A DNA stretch of 41,638 bases from WLJO01 sp032117595 (GCA_032117595.1 JAULYZ010000081.1:1-41638); one strand, 5' to 3'; positions 32,602 to 41,025 are shown, counted from the first letter of the stretch. Numbers and translations: made by a program. The notes: a model not told the origin generated them from the letters alone.

Positions 32602-33285
32602 TTGCGCGTGGTGTCGCTGGTCCCCTCGGTGACCGAGACGCTGCTTGCGTGGGGAGTCGAGCCCGTTGCGTGCACTCGCTTCTGCGAGCAGCCCGATCTC
32701 CACCATGTCGGGGGCACCAAGGATCCCGACCTCGACGGGATTCTGCGCCTGCGCCCCGATCTCGTGGTGATGGACCGTGAGGAGAATCGACGGGACGACG
32801 CCGAGGCACTCGCTGCGCGGGGTCTCGCGCTGCACATCACCCACGTGGTCTCGGTGGCCGACGTTGCGCCCATGCTCCACGCGCTCTGCGCCGCAGTGGG
32901 GAGTCCGGTCGCCGAGACCTGGTCGGGGAGCACGCTGCCCTCCGACACGCTCCGGCGCACTGCGTTCGTGCCGATCTGGCGCCGACCCTGGATGACCATC
33001 AACGCCGACACCTACGGTTCGTCGCTGTTGCGCTCGTGCGGCATCGAGTCGGCCTTCGCCGACGCACCCGAGCGTTACCCCGAGGTGAGTCTCGACGGTG
33101 CCGCAGGTCGTCGACCCGATCTCGTGGTGCTGCCGAGCGAGCCCTACCCGTTCACCGAACGGCACATCGAGGAGGCATCGCAGGTGGCGAGCGACGTGCG
33201 ACTCGTCGACGGCCGTGATCTGTTCTGGTGGGGAGTGCGCACCCCCGGGGCGATCGAGCGGCTTACCGCTGCGCTCGCGCGCTGA
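32602..33285 (+). CDS. Cytosolic BtuF-like helical-backbone metal receptor protein
   Basis: A 227-aa protein of the periplasmic-binding-protein-like family seen in BtuF (cobalamin receptor). Signature stretches are RVVSLVPSVTETLLAWG, VGGTKDPDLDGILRLRPDLV, WRRPWMTINADTYGSSLL and RRPDLVVLPSEPYPF. There is no signal peptide or lipobox, so it should stay in the cytoplasm, and no ABC transporter genes are near. It may bind a corrinoid or other metal compound inside the cell (inference). The likely start is TTG 32602, about 10 nt after AGGGG, giving the usual LRVVSLVPS beginning; GTG 32608 or 32611 are alternatives. It follows the PH gene and abuts the convergent SMP-30 gene with no spacer. Confidence 0.8.
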   Translation: MRVVSLVPSVTETLLAWGVEPVACTRFCEQPDLHHVGGTKDPDLDGILRLRPDLVVMDREENRRDDAEALAARGLALHITHVVSVADVAPMLHALCAAVGSPVAETWSGSTLPSDTLRRTAFVPIWRRPWMTINADTYGSSLLRSCGIESAFADAPERYPEVSLDGAAGRRPDLVVLPSEPYPFTERHIEEASQVASDVRLVDGRDLFWWGVRTPGAIERLTAALAR

Positions 33286-34161
33286 TCACGGGCGTCCGGC
33301 GCGGGGCGACGGTGCCCGATGGGTCTCGATCTTCCCGGTGCGCTGCTTCGACGCAATCTCCTCGACCGACGACTCGGCGGTGAGCGCGAACAGGGTCCGG
33401 CCGTCGTCGCCGCCGAGCATGCAGGCAAAGCAGGGCTGGGAGGTTTCCACCACCTCGGTCACCTCGCCGCCCTCGCGAACGCGGAACACCTCGTTCGCCA
33501 ACGGGTTCGCCACCCACACCTGTCCGTCGGCATCCAGACAGATGCCGTCGGCGGGACGCCCGCCGAGTGGCGCCCACACACGCCGGTTCGAGAGCGTGCC
33601 CTCCCCCGCAATGTCGAACGCAGTGAGCACGAACCCCATCGTCTCGCCCACGATCAGTGTGCGCCCGTCGGGGGTGATGACCGAGCCGTTCGGGAAGTGC
33701 ATGTCGGGTGCAGCCACCGCGACAGCACCGTTGGGCTCCACACGCATGAGGTTGGCCGTCGGGTGGTTGGCGAGGATGTCCTCGACCGAGCGCGTGTGGA
33801 AGGCCTCCTCGAGGTCGAAGCCGAAGTTGCCCACGTACGCACGGCCCGTTGCGTCGACCACCATGTCGTTGCAGTGCCACGTGGCGAGTGCCGAGAGGTC
33901 GGCGTGCTGCACGAGCGTGCCGTCGGCCTCGCGCCTGAGCACCTTGCGGTCCTGCATCGACACGATGAGCATCCTGCCGTCGGGGAGCCAGCCCAGTCCG
34001 CTCGGCCGCTGGGGGGTGGTGAACTCGATACGCACCTCGCCCGACGCAGTGCAGGTCTTCACGGCCCGGTCGTAGAAGTCGGAGAACCAGAGCCTCCCGT
34101 CGTGCCATCGCGGCCCCTCACCGAAGTGCAGTCCGCTCGCGAGCAAGGTGGTGCGTGCCAT
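33286..34161 (-). CDS. SMP-30/gluconolactonase family beta-propeller protein
   Basis: A 291-aa six-bladed propeller of the SMP-30/gluconolaconase/LRE family, which hydrolyses sugar lactones or other esters with a divalent metal. Candidate ligands are the Glu in GEGPRWHDG, Asn in WHCNDMVVD, Asn in FPNGSVITPDG and Asp in PADGICLDADG, the four positions the family uses. No signal peptide is seen. ATG 34161 has a G-rich ribosome site (GGGGGGA). It lies 88 bp after galK on the same strand with a TAGCGT hexamer in between (complement of 34222-34227). Its stop touches the end of the convergent BtuF-like gene. Confidence 0.87.
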   Translation of the reverse strand: MARTTLLASGLHFGEGPRWHDGRLWFSDFYDRAVKTCTASGEVRIEFTTPQRPSGLGWLPDGRMLIVSMQDRKVLRREADGTLVQHADLSALATWHCNDMVVDATGRAYVGNFGFDLEEAFHTRSVEDILANHPTANLMRVEPNGAVAVAAPDMHFPNGSVITPDGRTLIVGETMGFVLTAFDIAGEGTLSNRRVWAPLGGRPADGICLDADGQVWVANPLANEVFRVREGGEVTEVVETSQPCFACMLGGDDGRTLFALTAESSVEEIASKQRTGKIETHRAPSPRAGRP

Positions 34162-34249
34162 TCCGGTCCCCCCGTGGATCCACTTCGCCGGTCCGGTCGG
34201 GCCGGCGTTCAGACGAGGATCACGCTAGACCACGGGCCGAGTCCGGGTG

Positions 34250-35245
34250 TCAGGGCTCGACGAGTTCGGCACCGCCGGCGGCGCGTACGACCCAGCCGTC
34301 GGCGATGTCGACACCCGGTTCGGTGAGCGCCACCACACAACCACCGAAACCCCCGCCGGTCATCCGCACCCCGTGCACACCGCGCTGCGAGCGCAGTTCT
34401 GCGACGGCGCGGTCCATTTCGGGGGTCGACGTGTCGTAGTCGTTGCGCAGCGACTGGTGTCCGGCGAGCATGATCTCGCCCGCAAGCCGGAGATCGCCCG
34501 CCGAGAGTGCGCCGGCAAACTCCCTCACCCGTTCGTTCTCGGTGATGACGTGGCGTGCGCGTCGGCGCACCACCGGATCCTCGATGCGGTCGAGAACGGC
34601 GGTCATCGCAGTGCGCAGCGGGCCGATGACCGACTCCGCTGCGGCGCACTGGGCGACACGTTCCGCATACGGCGAGCCCACGAGACGACGGTGCGTCACG
34701 AAGCGCACCACTACTTGTGCATCATCGGTGAGCGGCACCGGCTGCACCCCGAGCGTGTGGCAGTCCATGAGCAGTGCGTGCCCCTCCACCCCGCTCGCAG
34801 CAGTGAGTTGATCGAGGATCCCGGAGGGAAGTCCCGTGGCGGCGTGCTCGGCTCGTTGGCAGCGCGCAGCGAGTGCTGTCGGCGCATCGGTGCAACCGAG
34901 TGCGAGTGCGGTGGCCACCTCGAGAGCGGCGCTCGACGAGAGCCCGGCCCCGATCGGGACGGTGGTGCTGATGGTGCCGTCGAGCCCCTCGAGCGAACCG
35001 AGCTCGGCTGCCACCGCGGCGCAGTAGCGCCCCCACGCCGGCTCAACGGCGGCGGGCTCAACGACGGGCAGTGCCACGTCGAGGAGGTCGGGCTCGTCAC
35101 TGCTGCGGAGGCGCAGACGGTGGCCACCGCGTACGGCGACCACCTCGGTGTGCCGGTCGATGGCCATCGGCATCACGAGGCCACCCGTGTAATCGGTGTG
35201 ATCCCCGATGAGCACCACCCGACCCGGTGCCCGTGCCACCACCAT
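34250..35245 (-). CDS. galK: GHMP-family kinase, galactokinase-like
   Basis: A 331-aa sugar kinase. GHMP motifs are all present: the galactokinase signature region GRVVLIGDHTDYTGG (family consensus has Asn where the second Val stands), the ATP loop PIGAGLSSSAAL, SGILDQLTAASG with the catalytic Asp, and the C-terminal RMTGGGFGGCVV. It should phosphorylate galactose or a related sugar at C1. galT, galE and a sugar transporter are absent, and it is somewhat shorter than classical GalK (about 380), so substrate is uncertain. ATG 35245 starts at the conserved region and lies 19 bp after the LLM oxidoreductase stop, suggesting an operon. Confidence 0.82.
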   Translation of the reverse strand: MVVARAPGRVVLIGDHTDYTGGLVMPMAIDRHTEVVAVRGGHRLRLRSSDEPDLLDVALPVVEPAAVEPAWGRYCAAVAAELGSLEGLDGTISTTVPIGAGLSSSAALEVATALALGCTDAPTALAARCQRAEHAATGLPSGILDQLTAASGVEGHALLMDCHTLGVQPVPLTDDAQVVVRFVTHRRLVGSPYAERVAQCAAAESVIGPLRTAMTAVLDRIEDPVVRRRARHVITENERVREFAGALSAGDLRLAGEIMLAGHQSLRNDYDTSTPEMDRAVAELRSQRGVHGVRMTGGGFGGCVVALTEPGVDIADGWVVRAAGGAELVEP

Positions 35246-35264
35246 CAGCCCGGCACCGGTTCCG

Positions 35265-36164
35265 TCACGCCAGCCCGAGGGCTGCGCTGAAGCGCTCGAT
35301 CTCCTCCACGCGAATCGGCGCACGCAGAGCAAGGTTCACCTGGTCGGCGCCGGCCGCCACGTACTCACCGATGCGGTCCACGACCTGCTGCTCGCTGCCG
35401 GTGAGCACGCCGGGCCGCACCCCCTCTGCGAGTGCGCCGAACTGTGCCTGGAGGCTCTCCTCGGTCCACGCAATGCCCACGTTCACTGCGCAGCGAACCT
35501 CGGCGGGGTCGCGTCCGATGGTCTCGCAGTGGCGGTGCAGCACGGCGCGCTTTGCGGCGAAGGTCTCCGGGCTCACGAACGGCACGTTCCATGCATCGGC
35601 GTGCTTCGCAGCGATCTTCAATGTCCGCTGCTCGCCCGCCCCGCCCACCCAGATGGGGAGGCGCTCCTGCACGGGCTTGGGCTCGCACCGCGCGTCGGCG
35701 AGGCTGAAATACTTGCCCGAGAAGTTCGCGACGTCCTCGGTGAGCAGACTGCGCACGCACTGGATGGACTCCTCGAGGATGTCCATGCGGTCCTTCACGC
35801 CGGGGAAGTCGATCCCGTAGGCGTCGTACTCGACCTTCGCCCAGCCGGCACCGATGCCGAAGTCGCAGCGCCCGTTCGAGATCTGGTCGATGGTGCACAT
35901 GGCGTTGGCGAGGACCGCCGGGTGTCGGTAGCCCGCGCAGTACACGAGCGAGCCGCAGCGCACCCGCGAGGTGTCGGCGGCCAGTGCTGCGTGGGCGGCG
36001 ATGGCCTCCTGGCAGTAGGCGTCGTCGGGCTTGAACGTCGCTGCGTAGAAGTGGTCCCAGATCGAGATCCAGCCGAAGCCGAGATCCTCGATGCGGCGCC
36101 AGAGCGCCCGCAGCTCGGGCATCGAGATGTTCTGCAGGCCGGTGTGTACCCCAAAGACCGTCAC
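35265..36164 (-). CDS. LLM-class (F420-type) oxidoreductase
   Basis: A 299-aa luciferase-like TIM-barrel protein. Typical features are SIWDHFYAATF, RVRCGSLVYCAGYRHPAVLA, GRCDFGIGAGWAKVEYDAYG and LPIWVGGAGEQRTLKIAAKHADAWN; the last region contacts the F420 phosphate tail in family structures. It is more closely allied to the PD-type LLM group than the 349-aa protein at 1357. Substrate unknown. The open frame extends 97 codons upstream antisense to the hydrolase gene; GTG 36164, 7 nt after TACGGT, is the supported start. galK follows 19 bp downstream. Confidence 0.87.
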   Translation of the reverse strand: MTVFGVHTGLQNISMPELRALWRRIEDLGFGWISIWDHFYAATFKPDDAYCQEAIAAHAALAADTSRVRCGSLVYCAGYRHPAVLANAMCTIDQISNGRCDFGIGAGWAKVEYDAYGIDFPGVKDRMDILEESIQCVRSLLTEDVANFSGKYFSLADARCEPKPVQERLPIWVGGAGEQRTLKIAAKHADAWNVPFVSPETFAAKRAVLHRHCETIGRDPAEVRCAVNVGIAWTEESLQAQFGALAEGVRPGVLTGSEQQVVDRIGEYVAAGADQVNLALRAPIRVEEIERFSAALGLA

Positions 36165-36171
36165 GGTCCGA

Positions 36172-36177
36172 ACCGTA
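36172..36177 (-). promoter_or_regulatory. -10-like hexamer TACGGT for the LLM-galK operon
   Basis: TACGGT ends 7 nt before GTG 36164. Confidence 0.45.
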
Positions 36178-36199
36178 GCCTCCGCCGTCCGGAGTCCCC

Positions 36200-36230
36200 T
36201 ACAGTTCGATCCGTCCGACGACGGAGGGGG
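36200..36230 (+). promoter_or_regulatory. -10-like TACAGT and strong ribosome site, leadered gene
   Basis: TACAGT is at 36200-36205. The ribosome site GGAGGGGG at 36223-36230 lies 4 nt before ATG 36235. Unlike its divergent partner this gene has a short leader of roughly 20 nt. Confidence 0.45.
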
Positions 36231-36234
36231 AACG

Positions 36235-37128
36235 ATGTCCAGGGCACGCGTATCGACCGGCATGGAGCTCGAGTTCGAGACCTTCGGGTCCGCTTCGGAT
36301 CCGGCGCTGCTCCTCGTGATGGGGTTCACGGCGCAGCTCACCACCTGGCCCGAGGAGTTCTGCACGCGGATCGCCGCACGCGGCCACCACGTGATCCGCT
36401 TCGACAACCGCGATTGTGGGCTCTCCACCAAACTCGACGGTGTGCACGTGGACACCGGCGCGGTGATTGCGGCTGCGCTCGCGGAGAACGGTGCCGTACC
36501 GGACGTGCCCTACACGCTCTCTCACATGGCGGCCGATGCAATCGGTCTGCTCGATCACCTCGGCATCGAGCGCGCCCACGTTGCCGGGGCATCGATGGGT
36601 GGGATGATCGCCCAGGTGATGGCCATCGAGCACCCTCAGCGTGTGCGATCGCTGATCTCGATCATGTCGCAGTCGGGTGAGCCCGAGTTCGGCCAGCCCG
36701 CACCCGAGGCCATCGAGGCGCTGCTCGCTCCGCCGCCGCTGGAACGTGAGGCGTACGTCGAGTCGTCGAAGCGGTGGTCGGTGTGGGCCTCGCGCAAGTA
36801 CTGGGACGCCGAGGAGGCACGCCGACGCGCCGCTCGCGACTACGACCGCTCGTTCTATCCCGAGGGTGCTTCGCGCCAGCTCGCCGCCATCTACGCAAGC
36901 GGGCGCCGCACCGCGGGGCTCCAGGCACTGCGTGTGCCCACGCTCGTCATCCACGGCGCGGACGACACCCTCATCACGCCGAGCGGAGGCACACGCACCG
37001 CCGAGCTCGTCGACGGGGCCCACCTGCTCATGCTCTCCGACATGGGTCACGACCTGCCCGTCCCGCTCTTCCCGGTGCTCGTCGACGCCATCTGCTCCCA
37101 CACCCGGATCGCCGACGGGGGCAACTGA
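36235..37128 (+). CDS. Alpha/beta hydrolase
   Basis: A 297-aa hydrolase of the alpha/beta fold. The strand LLLVMGFTAQLTTWPEE, then RFDNRDCGLSTKL, the nucleophile elbow AGASMGGMIAQ (Ser), LVIHGADDTLI with the acid, and MGHDLP with the catalytic His are all present. The MGF and DNRDCGLS segments resemble the group containing aclacinomycin methylesterase RdmC-like and proline-iminopeptidase-like esterases. No signal peptide. ATG 36235 has a strong ribosome site. It precedes the AMACR-type racemase gene by 85 bp on the same strand. Confidence 0.88.
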   Translation: MSRARVSTGMELEFETFGSASDPALLLVMGFTAQLTTWPEEFCTRIAARGHHVIRFDNRDCGLSTKLDGVHVDTGAVIAAALAENGAVPDVPYTLSHMAADAIGLLDHLGIERAHVAGASMGGMIAQVMAIEHPQRVRSLISIMSQSGEPEFGQPAPEAIEALLAPPPLEREAYVESSKRWSVWASRKYWDAEEARRRAARDYDRSFYPEGASRQLAAIYASGRRTAGLQALRVPTLVIHGADDTLITPSGGTRTAELVDGAHLLMLSDMGHDLPVPLFPVLVDAICSHTRIADGGN

Positions 37129-37213
37129 CCCGACCCGGTCCCGGGCCGTGTCGGTCTGACAGACTCGCAGTCGGGCCGAGGTGGCCCACCGACGTCGACG
37201 GAGGGAACGAGAC

Positions 37214-38371
37214 ATGGCCGGACCGCTCACGGGATACCGCATCATCGAGATCGCAGGCATCGGACCGGGGCCCTTTGCGGCGATGCTGCTCGCCGACATG
37301 GGCGCCGAGGTGATCCGTGTCGAGCGGGCCCAGGCCGTGCGTGGCCCGGTGCCCCAGACGGCGAACCCCGATGTGCTCCAGCGCGGTCGTCGCAACCTTG
37401 CCATCGACCTCAAGAACCCGCAGGGCGTCGACACACTGCTGCGCCTCGTGGAGCGTGCAGACGCCCTCATCGAGGGCTTCCGGCCCGGTGTGATGGAACG
37501 TCTCGGTGTCGGTCCCGATCAGTGCGCTGCACGCAACCCGAAGCTGGTCTACGGACGCATGACGGGGTGGGGTCAGGAAGGGCCGTATGCGCAGGCCGCC
37601 GGCCACGACATCAACTACATCTCGCTCGCGGGGGCACTGGCGCACTATGGCCGCGACGGCGAGGATCCGGTGCCGCCGCTCAACATGGTGGGCGACTTCG
37701 GCGGTGGCGGCATGTTCCTCGCCTACGGCGTGGTGTGCGCGCTGCTCGAGGCATCGCGCAGCGGCAAGGGTCAGGTGGTGGACACCGCCATGGTGGACGG
37801 CACCGCAGTACTCATGAGCATGTTCTGGGGTTTCAAGCACGCTGGCGCGTTCGACGAGAACCGACGCGGCACCAACCTGCTGGACACGGGTGCGCACTTC
37901 TACGACGCATACCGCACCAAGGACGGCAAGTACGTGAGCTTCGGCTCGATCGAGCCGCAGTTCTACGCAGAGATGCTGCGCCTCACGGGCCTCGAGGGCG
38001 ATGCCGAGTTCGCGAAGCAGATGGACAAGGCGAACTGGCCACACCTGAAGGAACGCATGCGTGCGCTCATCGCCACCAAGACGCAGGCCGAGTGGAACGC
38101 CCTGATGGAGACCACCGACGTGTGCTACGCGCCGGTGCTCACCATGAGCGAGGCGGCCAAGCATCCGCACAACGTGGCGCGCAAGAGCTTCATCGAGGTC
38201 GGTGGGATCACCCAGCCGGCACCGGCGCCGCGGTTCTCGCGCTCCACGCCCGCCACGCCCGGTGCGGCAGCACACCCGGGTCAGCACACCCGTGAGGTGC
38301 TCTCCGACTGGGGCATCCCGGGATCCGACATCGACTCGCTCGTGGCGAGCGGCGCCGTCAAGCAAGCCTGA
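37214..38371 (+). CDS. CaiB/BaiF (class III CoA-transferase) family, alpha-methylacyl-CoA racemase-like
   Basis: A 385-aa protein close to the mycobacterial alpha-methylacyl-CoA racemase MCR. The racemase catalytic residues are recognisable: His in AGHDINYISLAG, Asp in MVGDFGGGGMF and Glu in SIEPQFYAEMLRLTG. It should interconvert (2R)- and (2S)-methylacyl-CoA, needed for beta-oxidation of branched chains such as phytol or sterol side chains. Related CoA-transferases have an Asp nucleophile elsewhere, so racemase is the better call. ATG 37214 follows GGAGGGAAC. Together with the (R)-hydratase and SDR at 7.9-10.1 kb it fits branched-chain acyl-CoA degradation. Confidence 0.88.
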   Translation: MAGPLTGYRIIEIAGIGPGPFAAMLLADMGAEVIRVERAQAVRGPVPQTANPDVLQRGRRNLAIDLKNPQGVDTLLRLVERADALIEGFRPGVMERLGVGPDQCAARNPKLVYGRMTGWGQEGPYAQAAGHDINYISLAGALAHYGRDGEDPVPPLNMVGDFGGGGMFLAYGVVCALLEASRSGKGQVVDTAMVDGTAVLMSMFWGFKHAGAFDENRRGTNLLDTGAHFYDAYRTKDGKYVSFGSIEPQFYAEMLRLTGLEGDAEFAKQMDKANWPHLKERMRALIATKTQAEWNALMETTDVCYAPVLTMSEAAKHPHNVARKSFIEVGGITQPAPAPRFSRSTPATPGAAAHPGQHTREVLSDWGIPGSDIDSLVASGAVKQA

Positions 38372-38394
38372 CGCGCTGGCAGACTGGGAGACAC

Positions 38395-39204
38395 ATGGGC
38401 ACGCTCGTCTGTTTCCACGCGCATCCCGACGATGAGGCCATCAGCACCGGCGGCACCATCGCGCGCGCCTCGGCCGAGGGGCATCGCGTGGTGCTCGTGG
38501 TGGCCACCGGCGGCGAGTGGGGTGAGCGGCCCGACGATCTCGCCGAGGGCGAGGAGCTCGCCGACCGTCGTCGTGCCGAGACCGAGACCTCGGCGGCTGC
38601 GCTCGGCATCCACCGTGTTGCGTGGTTGGGCTACGAGGACTCCGGCATGACCGGTTGGCCCCAGAACGGCAACCCGGGCTCGTTCCTGCAGGCTCCCGTG
38701 GAGGAGGCAGCGGAGCGACTCGCTGCCATCCTGCGTGCGGAGTCCGCCGACGTGCTCACCGTCTACGACTGGCACGGTGTGTACGGCCACCCGGACCACG
38801 TGCAGGTGCACCGAGTGGGGGTGCGCGCAGCAGAACTCGCCGGTGTTCCCCGTGTGTTCGAGGCGACGATGAATCGCGACCGCATCGTGGAGATGCAGCG
38901 GGCGGCACGCGAGATGGGCGCACAGGGTGAGGGCGTCGACGAGGACTTCGATCCCGAGGCAGCTGCCGACGACGGCAACCCCTTCGGTTCGGCGGCGCAC
39001 GAGATCACCCTGTCGGTCGATGTCCTTGGGTACCTCGAGCAGAAGCGCGCCGCGCTCGGCGCGCACCGGAGCCAGATCTCCGAGGCGTCGTTCTTCGCCC
39101 AGATGCCCGAGGAGATCTTTGCGCTCGCCTTCGGGACCGAGTGGTTCATCGAGCGTGGCGTCGAGACATCGGGACCCGTTCCCGGTTGGATCTTCGTGTC
39201 ATGA
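38395..39204 (+). CDS. PIG-L family Zn-dependent deacetylase (MshB/Mca-like)
   Basis: A 269-aa LmbE/PIG-L hydrolase. The Zn and catalytic motif AHPDDE is at residues 9-14 and the third ligand in VYGHPDHVQVH. Actinobacterial members include MshB, the mycothiol-biosynthesis deacetylase, and Mca, the mycothiol-S-conjugate amidase; the sequence cannot be split confidently between these and other amide hydrolases. CAGACT, a one-base variant of the local hexamer, lies 9 nt before ATG 38395. Its TGA overlaps the next ATG as ATGA, so it is coupled to the phosphatase gene. Confidence 0.85.
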   Translation: MGTLVCFHAHPDDEAISTGGTIARASAEGHRVVLVVATGGEWGERPDDLAEGEELADRRRAETETSAAALGIHRVAWLGYEDSGMTGWPQNGNPGSFLQAPVEEAAERLAAILRAESADVLTVYDWHGVYGHPDHVQVHRVGVRAAELAGVPRVFEATMNRDRIVEMQRAAREMGAQGEGVDEDFDPEAAADDGNPFGSAAHEITLSVDVLGYLEQKRAALGAHRSQISEASFFAQMPEEIFALAFGTEWFIERGVETSGPVPGWIFVS

Positions 39205-39752
39205 CCCGGCTCTATCTCGTCCGCCACGGCCGCGCCGCAGCCGGCTGGGACACCGATCCCGATCCGGGCCTCGACGATCTCGGGCGCAGCCAGGCCGATG
39301 CGGTCGCCGACCGCCTCGCAGCCCATGGCCCGATCGCCGTGGTGTCGAGCCCGCTGCGTCGTTGTCGCGAGACCAGCAGGCCACTATCGACCCGCTGGGG
39401 TGTCGAGCCCGCCATCGAGCCTGCCGTCGCCGAGATCCCGTCCCCGGCCGGCCACACGATGCAGACCCGCGTCGACTGGCTGCGCCGCGCCATGCAGGGC
39501 AACTGGGCCGACCTCGGCGAGATCTACACCGGCTTCCGCAACGGCATCGTGGCGGCGCTCCGCGCGCTCCCCGCCGACACCGTGGTGTTCAGCCATTTCA
39601 TCGCCATCAACGCTGCAATCGGCGCAGCGATCGGCGACGACCGTCTCGTGATCCGCAGCCTCGACAACTGCTCGGTCACGGTGATGGAAGCCGGTCCTGC
39701 GGGGCTCGTGCTCGTCGAGGGCGGCCACGAGGCCGACACGTTGATCCGCTGA
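39201..39752 (+). CDS. Histidine phosphatase family protein
   Basis: A 183-aa protein of the phosphoglycerate-mutase-like phosphatase superfamily. The nucleophile motif is LVRHGRAAAG with the phosphorylated His at the RHG; SSPLRRCRETSRPL supplies the second Arg and VVFSHFIAINA the second His. It should dephosphorylate a small molecule or protein. It starts within the stop of the PIG-L gene (ATGA), which suggests a joint role, for instance in a thiol or sugar-phosphate pathway (inference). Confidence 0.87.
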   Translation: MTRLYLVRHGRAAAGWDTDPDPGLDDLGRSQADAVADRLAAHGPIAVVSSPLRRCRETSRPLSTRWGVEPAIEPAVAEIPSPAGHTMQTRVDWLRRAMQGNWADLGEIYTGFRNGIVAALRALPADTVVFSHFIAINAAIGAAIGDDRLVIRSLDNCSVTVMEAGPAGLVLVEGGHEADTLIR

Positions 39753-39762
39753 CGCGGGCGGC

Positions 39763-39768
39763 TACCGT
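39763..39768 (+). promoter_or_regulatory. -10-like hexamer TACCGT for the 123-aa membrane protein
   Basis: TACCGT ends 9 nt before ATG 39778. Confidence 0.45.
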
Positions 39769-39777
39769 GACCCCGGA

Positions 39778-40149
39778 ATGAACGCGCTCTTGGTCTACGA
39801 CATCCACGAGGCGTGGGCGTGGTTCGTGATCGTCGCGAATGCGCTCGCAGGGATCTGGTCGCTGGTGGCACACCGGTGGCCGGTGGTCCGTTCCCGTGCG
39901 CTCTGGTGGTTCACCGTGGCGGCCCAGTTCACGATGTTCGTCCAGGTGGTGCTCGGCATCATCATGCTGAACCGCTACAAACTGGTGGCTCCCCAGTTCC
40001 ACATGTTCTACGGCTTTGTCGGCCTCATCGCCATCACGCTGCTGTACTCGTACCGGAACCAGCTCAAGCACAAGGTGTACCTGCTCTACGGGTTCGGTGG
40101 CCTCTTTGTGATGGGTCTCGGCATCCGGGCGATGCTGGTCGGCAGCTGA
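39778..40149 (+). CDS. Four-helix membrane protein, unknown function
   Basis: A 123-aa protein with four hydrophobic helices: about 10-32, 42-64, 72-92 and 98-118. His residues occur in or near helices (YDIHEAW, QFHMFYGF), a pattern reminiscent of small heme-b membrane proteins, but no family is recognised. ATG 39778 follows TACCGT by 9 nt. It converges with purU across a 13-bp gap holding a palindrome. Confidence 0.65.
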   Translation: MNALLVYDIHEAWAWFVIVANALAGIWSLVAHRWPVVRSRALWWFTVAAQFTMFVQVVLGIIMLNRYKLVAPQFHMFYGFVGLIAITLLYSYRNQLKHKVYLLYGFGGLFVMGLGIRAMLVGS

Positions 40150-40153
40150 GCCC

Positions 40154-40163
40154 GCAGCGCTGC
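40154..40163. terminator. Palindrome GCAGCGCTGC at a convergent junction
   Basis: The self-complementary decamer lies between the stop codons of the membrane protein and purU genes. The surrounding TGAGCCCG...GCAGCGCTGC...CTAGC is nearly the same as at the kgd/HAD junction (26295-26323). No U-tract is present. Confidence 0.35.
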
Positions 40164-41008
40164 TAGCGGAACACCACCACGCGTCGCCCGATCAGGAAGA
40201 GCCGTTCGTCGGCCTGCATCTGCACGGCACGGGCCAACACCTGTCGTTCCACATCGCGACCCATCACCGAGAGGGTGCGGGCATCCATCGAGTGGTCCAC
40301 CGGGATCACGCCCTGGTCGATGATCGGACCCTCGTCGAGGTCGGCGGTGACGTAGTGGGCGGTTGCGCCGATCATCTTCACGCCCCGCTCGTAGGCCTGC
40401 TGGTAGGGGCGGGCGCCCTTGAAGCCCGGGAGGAACGAGTGGTGAATGTTGATGATGCGTCCGGGCAGGGCCTCGCACAGTGCTGGCGACAGGATCTGCA
40501 TGTAGCGAGCGAGCACCACGAAGTCGATGTCGTGCTCGGCGATGAGCTCGCGCAGGCGAGCCTCCTGTGCAGGCTTGGTCTCGGGCGTGACGGGCAGATG
40601 CACGAAGGGGATGCCGTAGCGCTCGCAGAGCGGGCGGCAGGCCTCGTGGTTGGACACCACGACAGGGATCTCGATGCTCAGCTCGCCGGCCTGCCAGCGG
40701 TACAGGATCTCGAGCAGGCAGTGGTCGTATTGCGAGACCATGATCAGGACGTGCTCGTGCGACGCCTCGTTGCGGAGGCGGAACCTCGCGTCGAATCGCT
40801 CGACTGCCGGTGCGAGATGGCGCCGGACCTCCTCGATGTCGTCGATCGGTGAGGTGAACGAGGTACGCATGCAGAACTGCGAGGTGATCGGGTCACCGAA
40901 CTGTTGATTGTCGGTGATGTTCGCCCGGGCGTCGAGCAGGGCAGCGGAGAATGCGTGCACGATGCCGGGGCCGTCCGCGCACTGGACGCTCATTACGTAG
41001 TCGGGCAT
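40163..41008 (-). CDS. purU: Formyltetrahydrofolate deformylase
   Basis: A 281-aa enzyme releasing formate from 10-formyltetrahydrofolate, thereby supplying formate for PurT or balancing one-carbon pools. An N-terminal ACT domain (1-80: VMSVQCADGPGIVHAFSAAL, CMRTSFT) precedes the formyltransferase-like catalytic domain. There the triad Asn-His-Asp is visible in IINIHHSFLPGFKG and ATAHYVTADLDEGPIIDQ. Length matches the family. ATG 41008 has GGGGG directly upstream. The divergent gene starts 17 bp away, so the purU promoter must lie inside that gene. Confidence 0.93.
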   Translation of the reverse strand: MPDYVMSVQCADGPGIVHAFSAALLDARANITDNQQFGDPITSQFCMRTSFTSPIDDIEEVRRHLAPAVERFDARFRLRNEASHEHVLIMVSQYDHCLLEILYRWQAGELSIEIPVVVSNHEACRPLCERYGIPFVHLPVTPETKPAQEARLRELIAEHDIDFVVLARYMQILSPALCEALPGRIINIHHSFLPGFKGARPYQQAYERGVKMIGATAHYVTADLDEGPIIDQGVIPVDHSMDARTLSVMGRDVERQVLARAVQMQADERLFLIGRRVVVFR

Positions 41009-41013
41009 CCCCC

Positions 41014-41019
41014 TATTCT
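41014..41019 (+). promoter_or_regulatory. -10-like hexamer TATTCT for the terminal membrane-protein gene
   Basis: TATTCT ends 6 nt before GTG 41026, within the 17-bp space between divergent starts. Confidence 0.45.
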
Positions 41020-41025
41020 TCCGTC

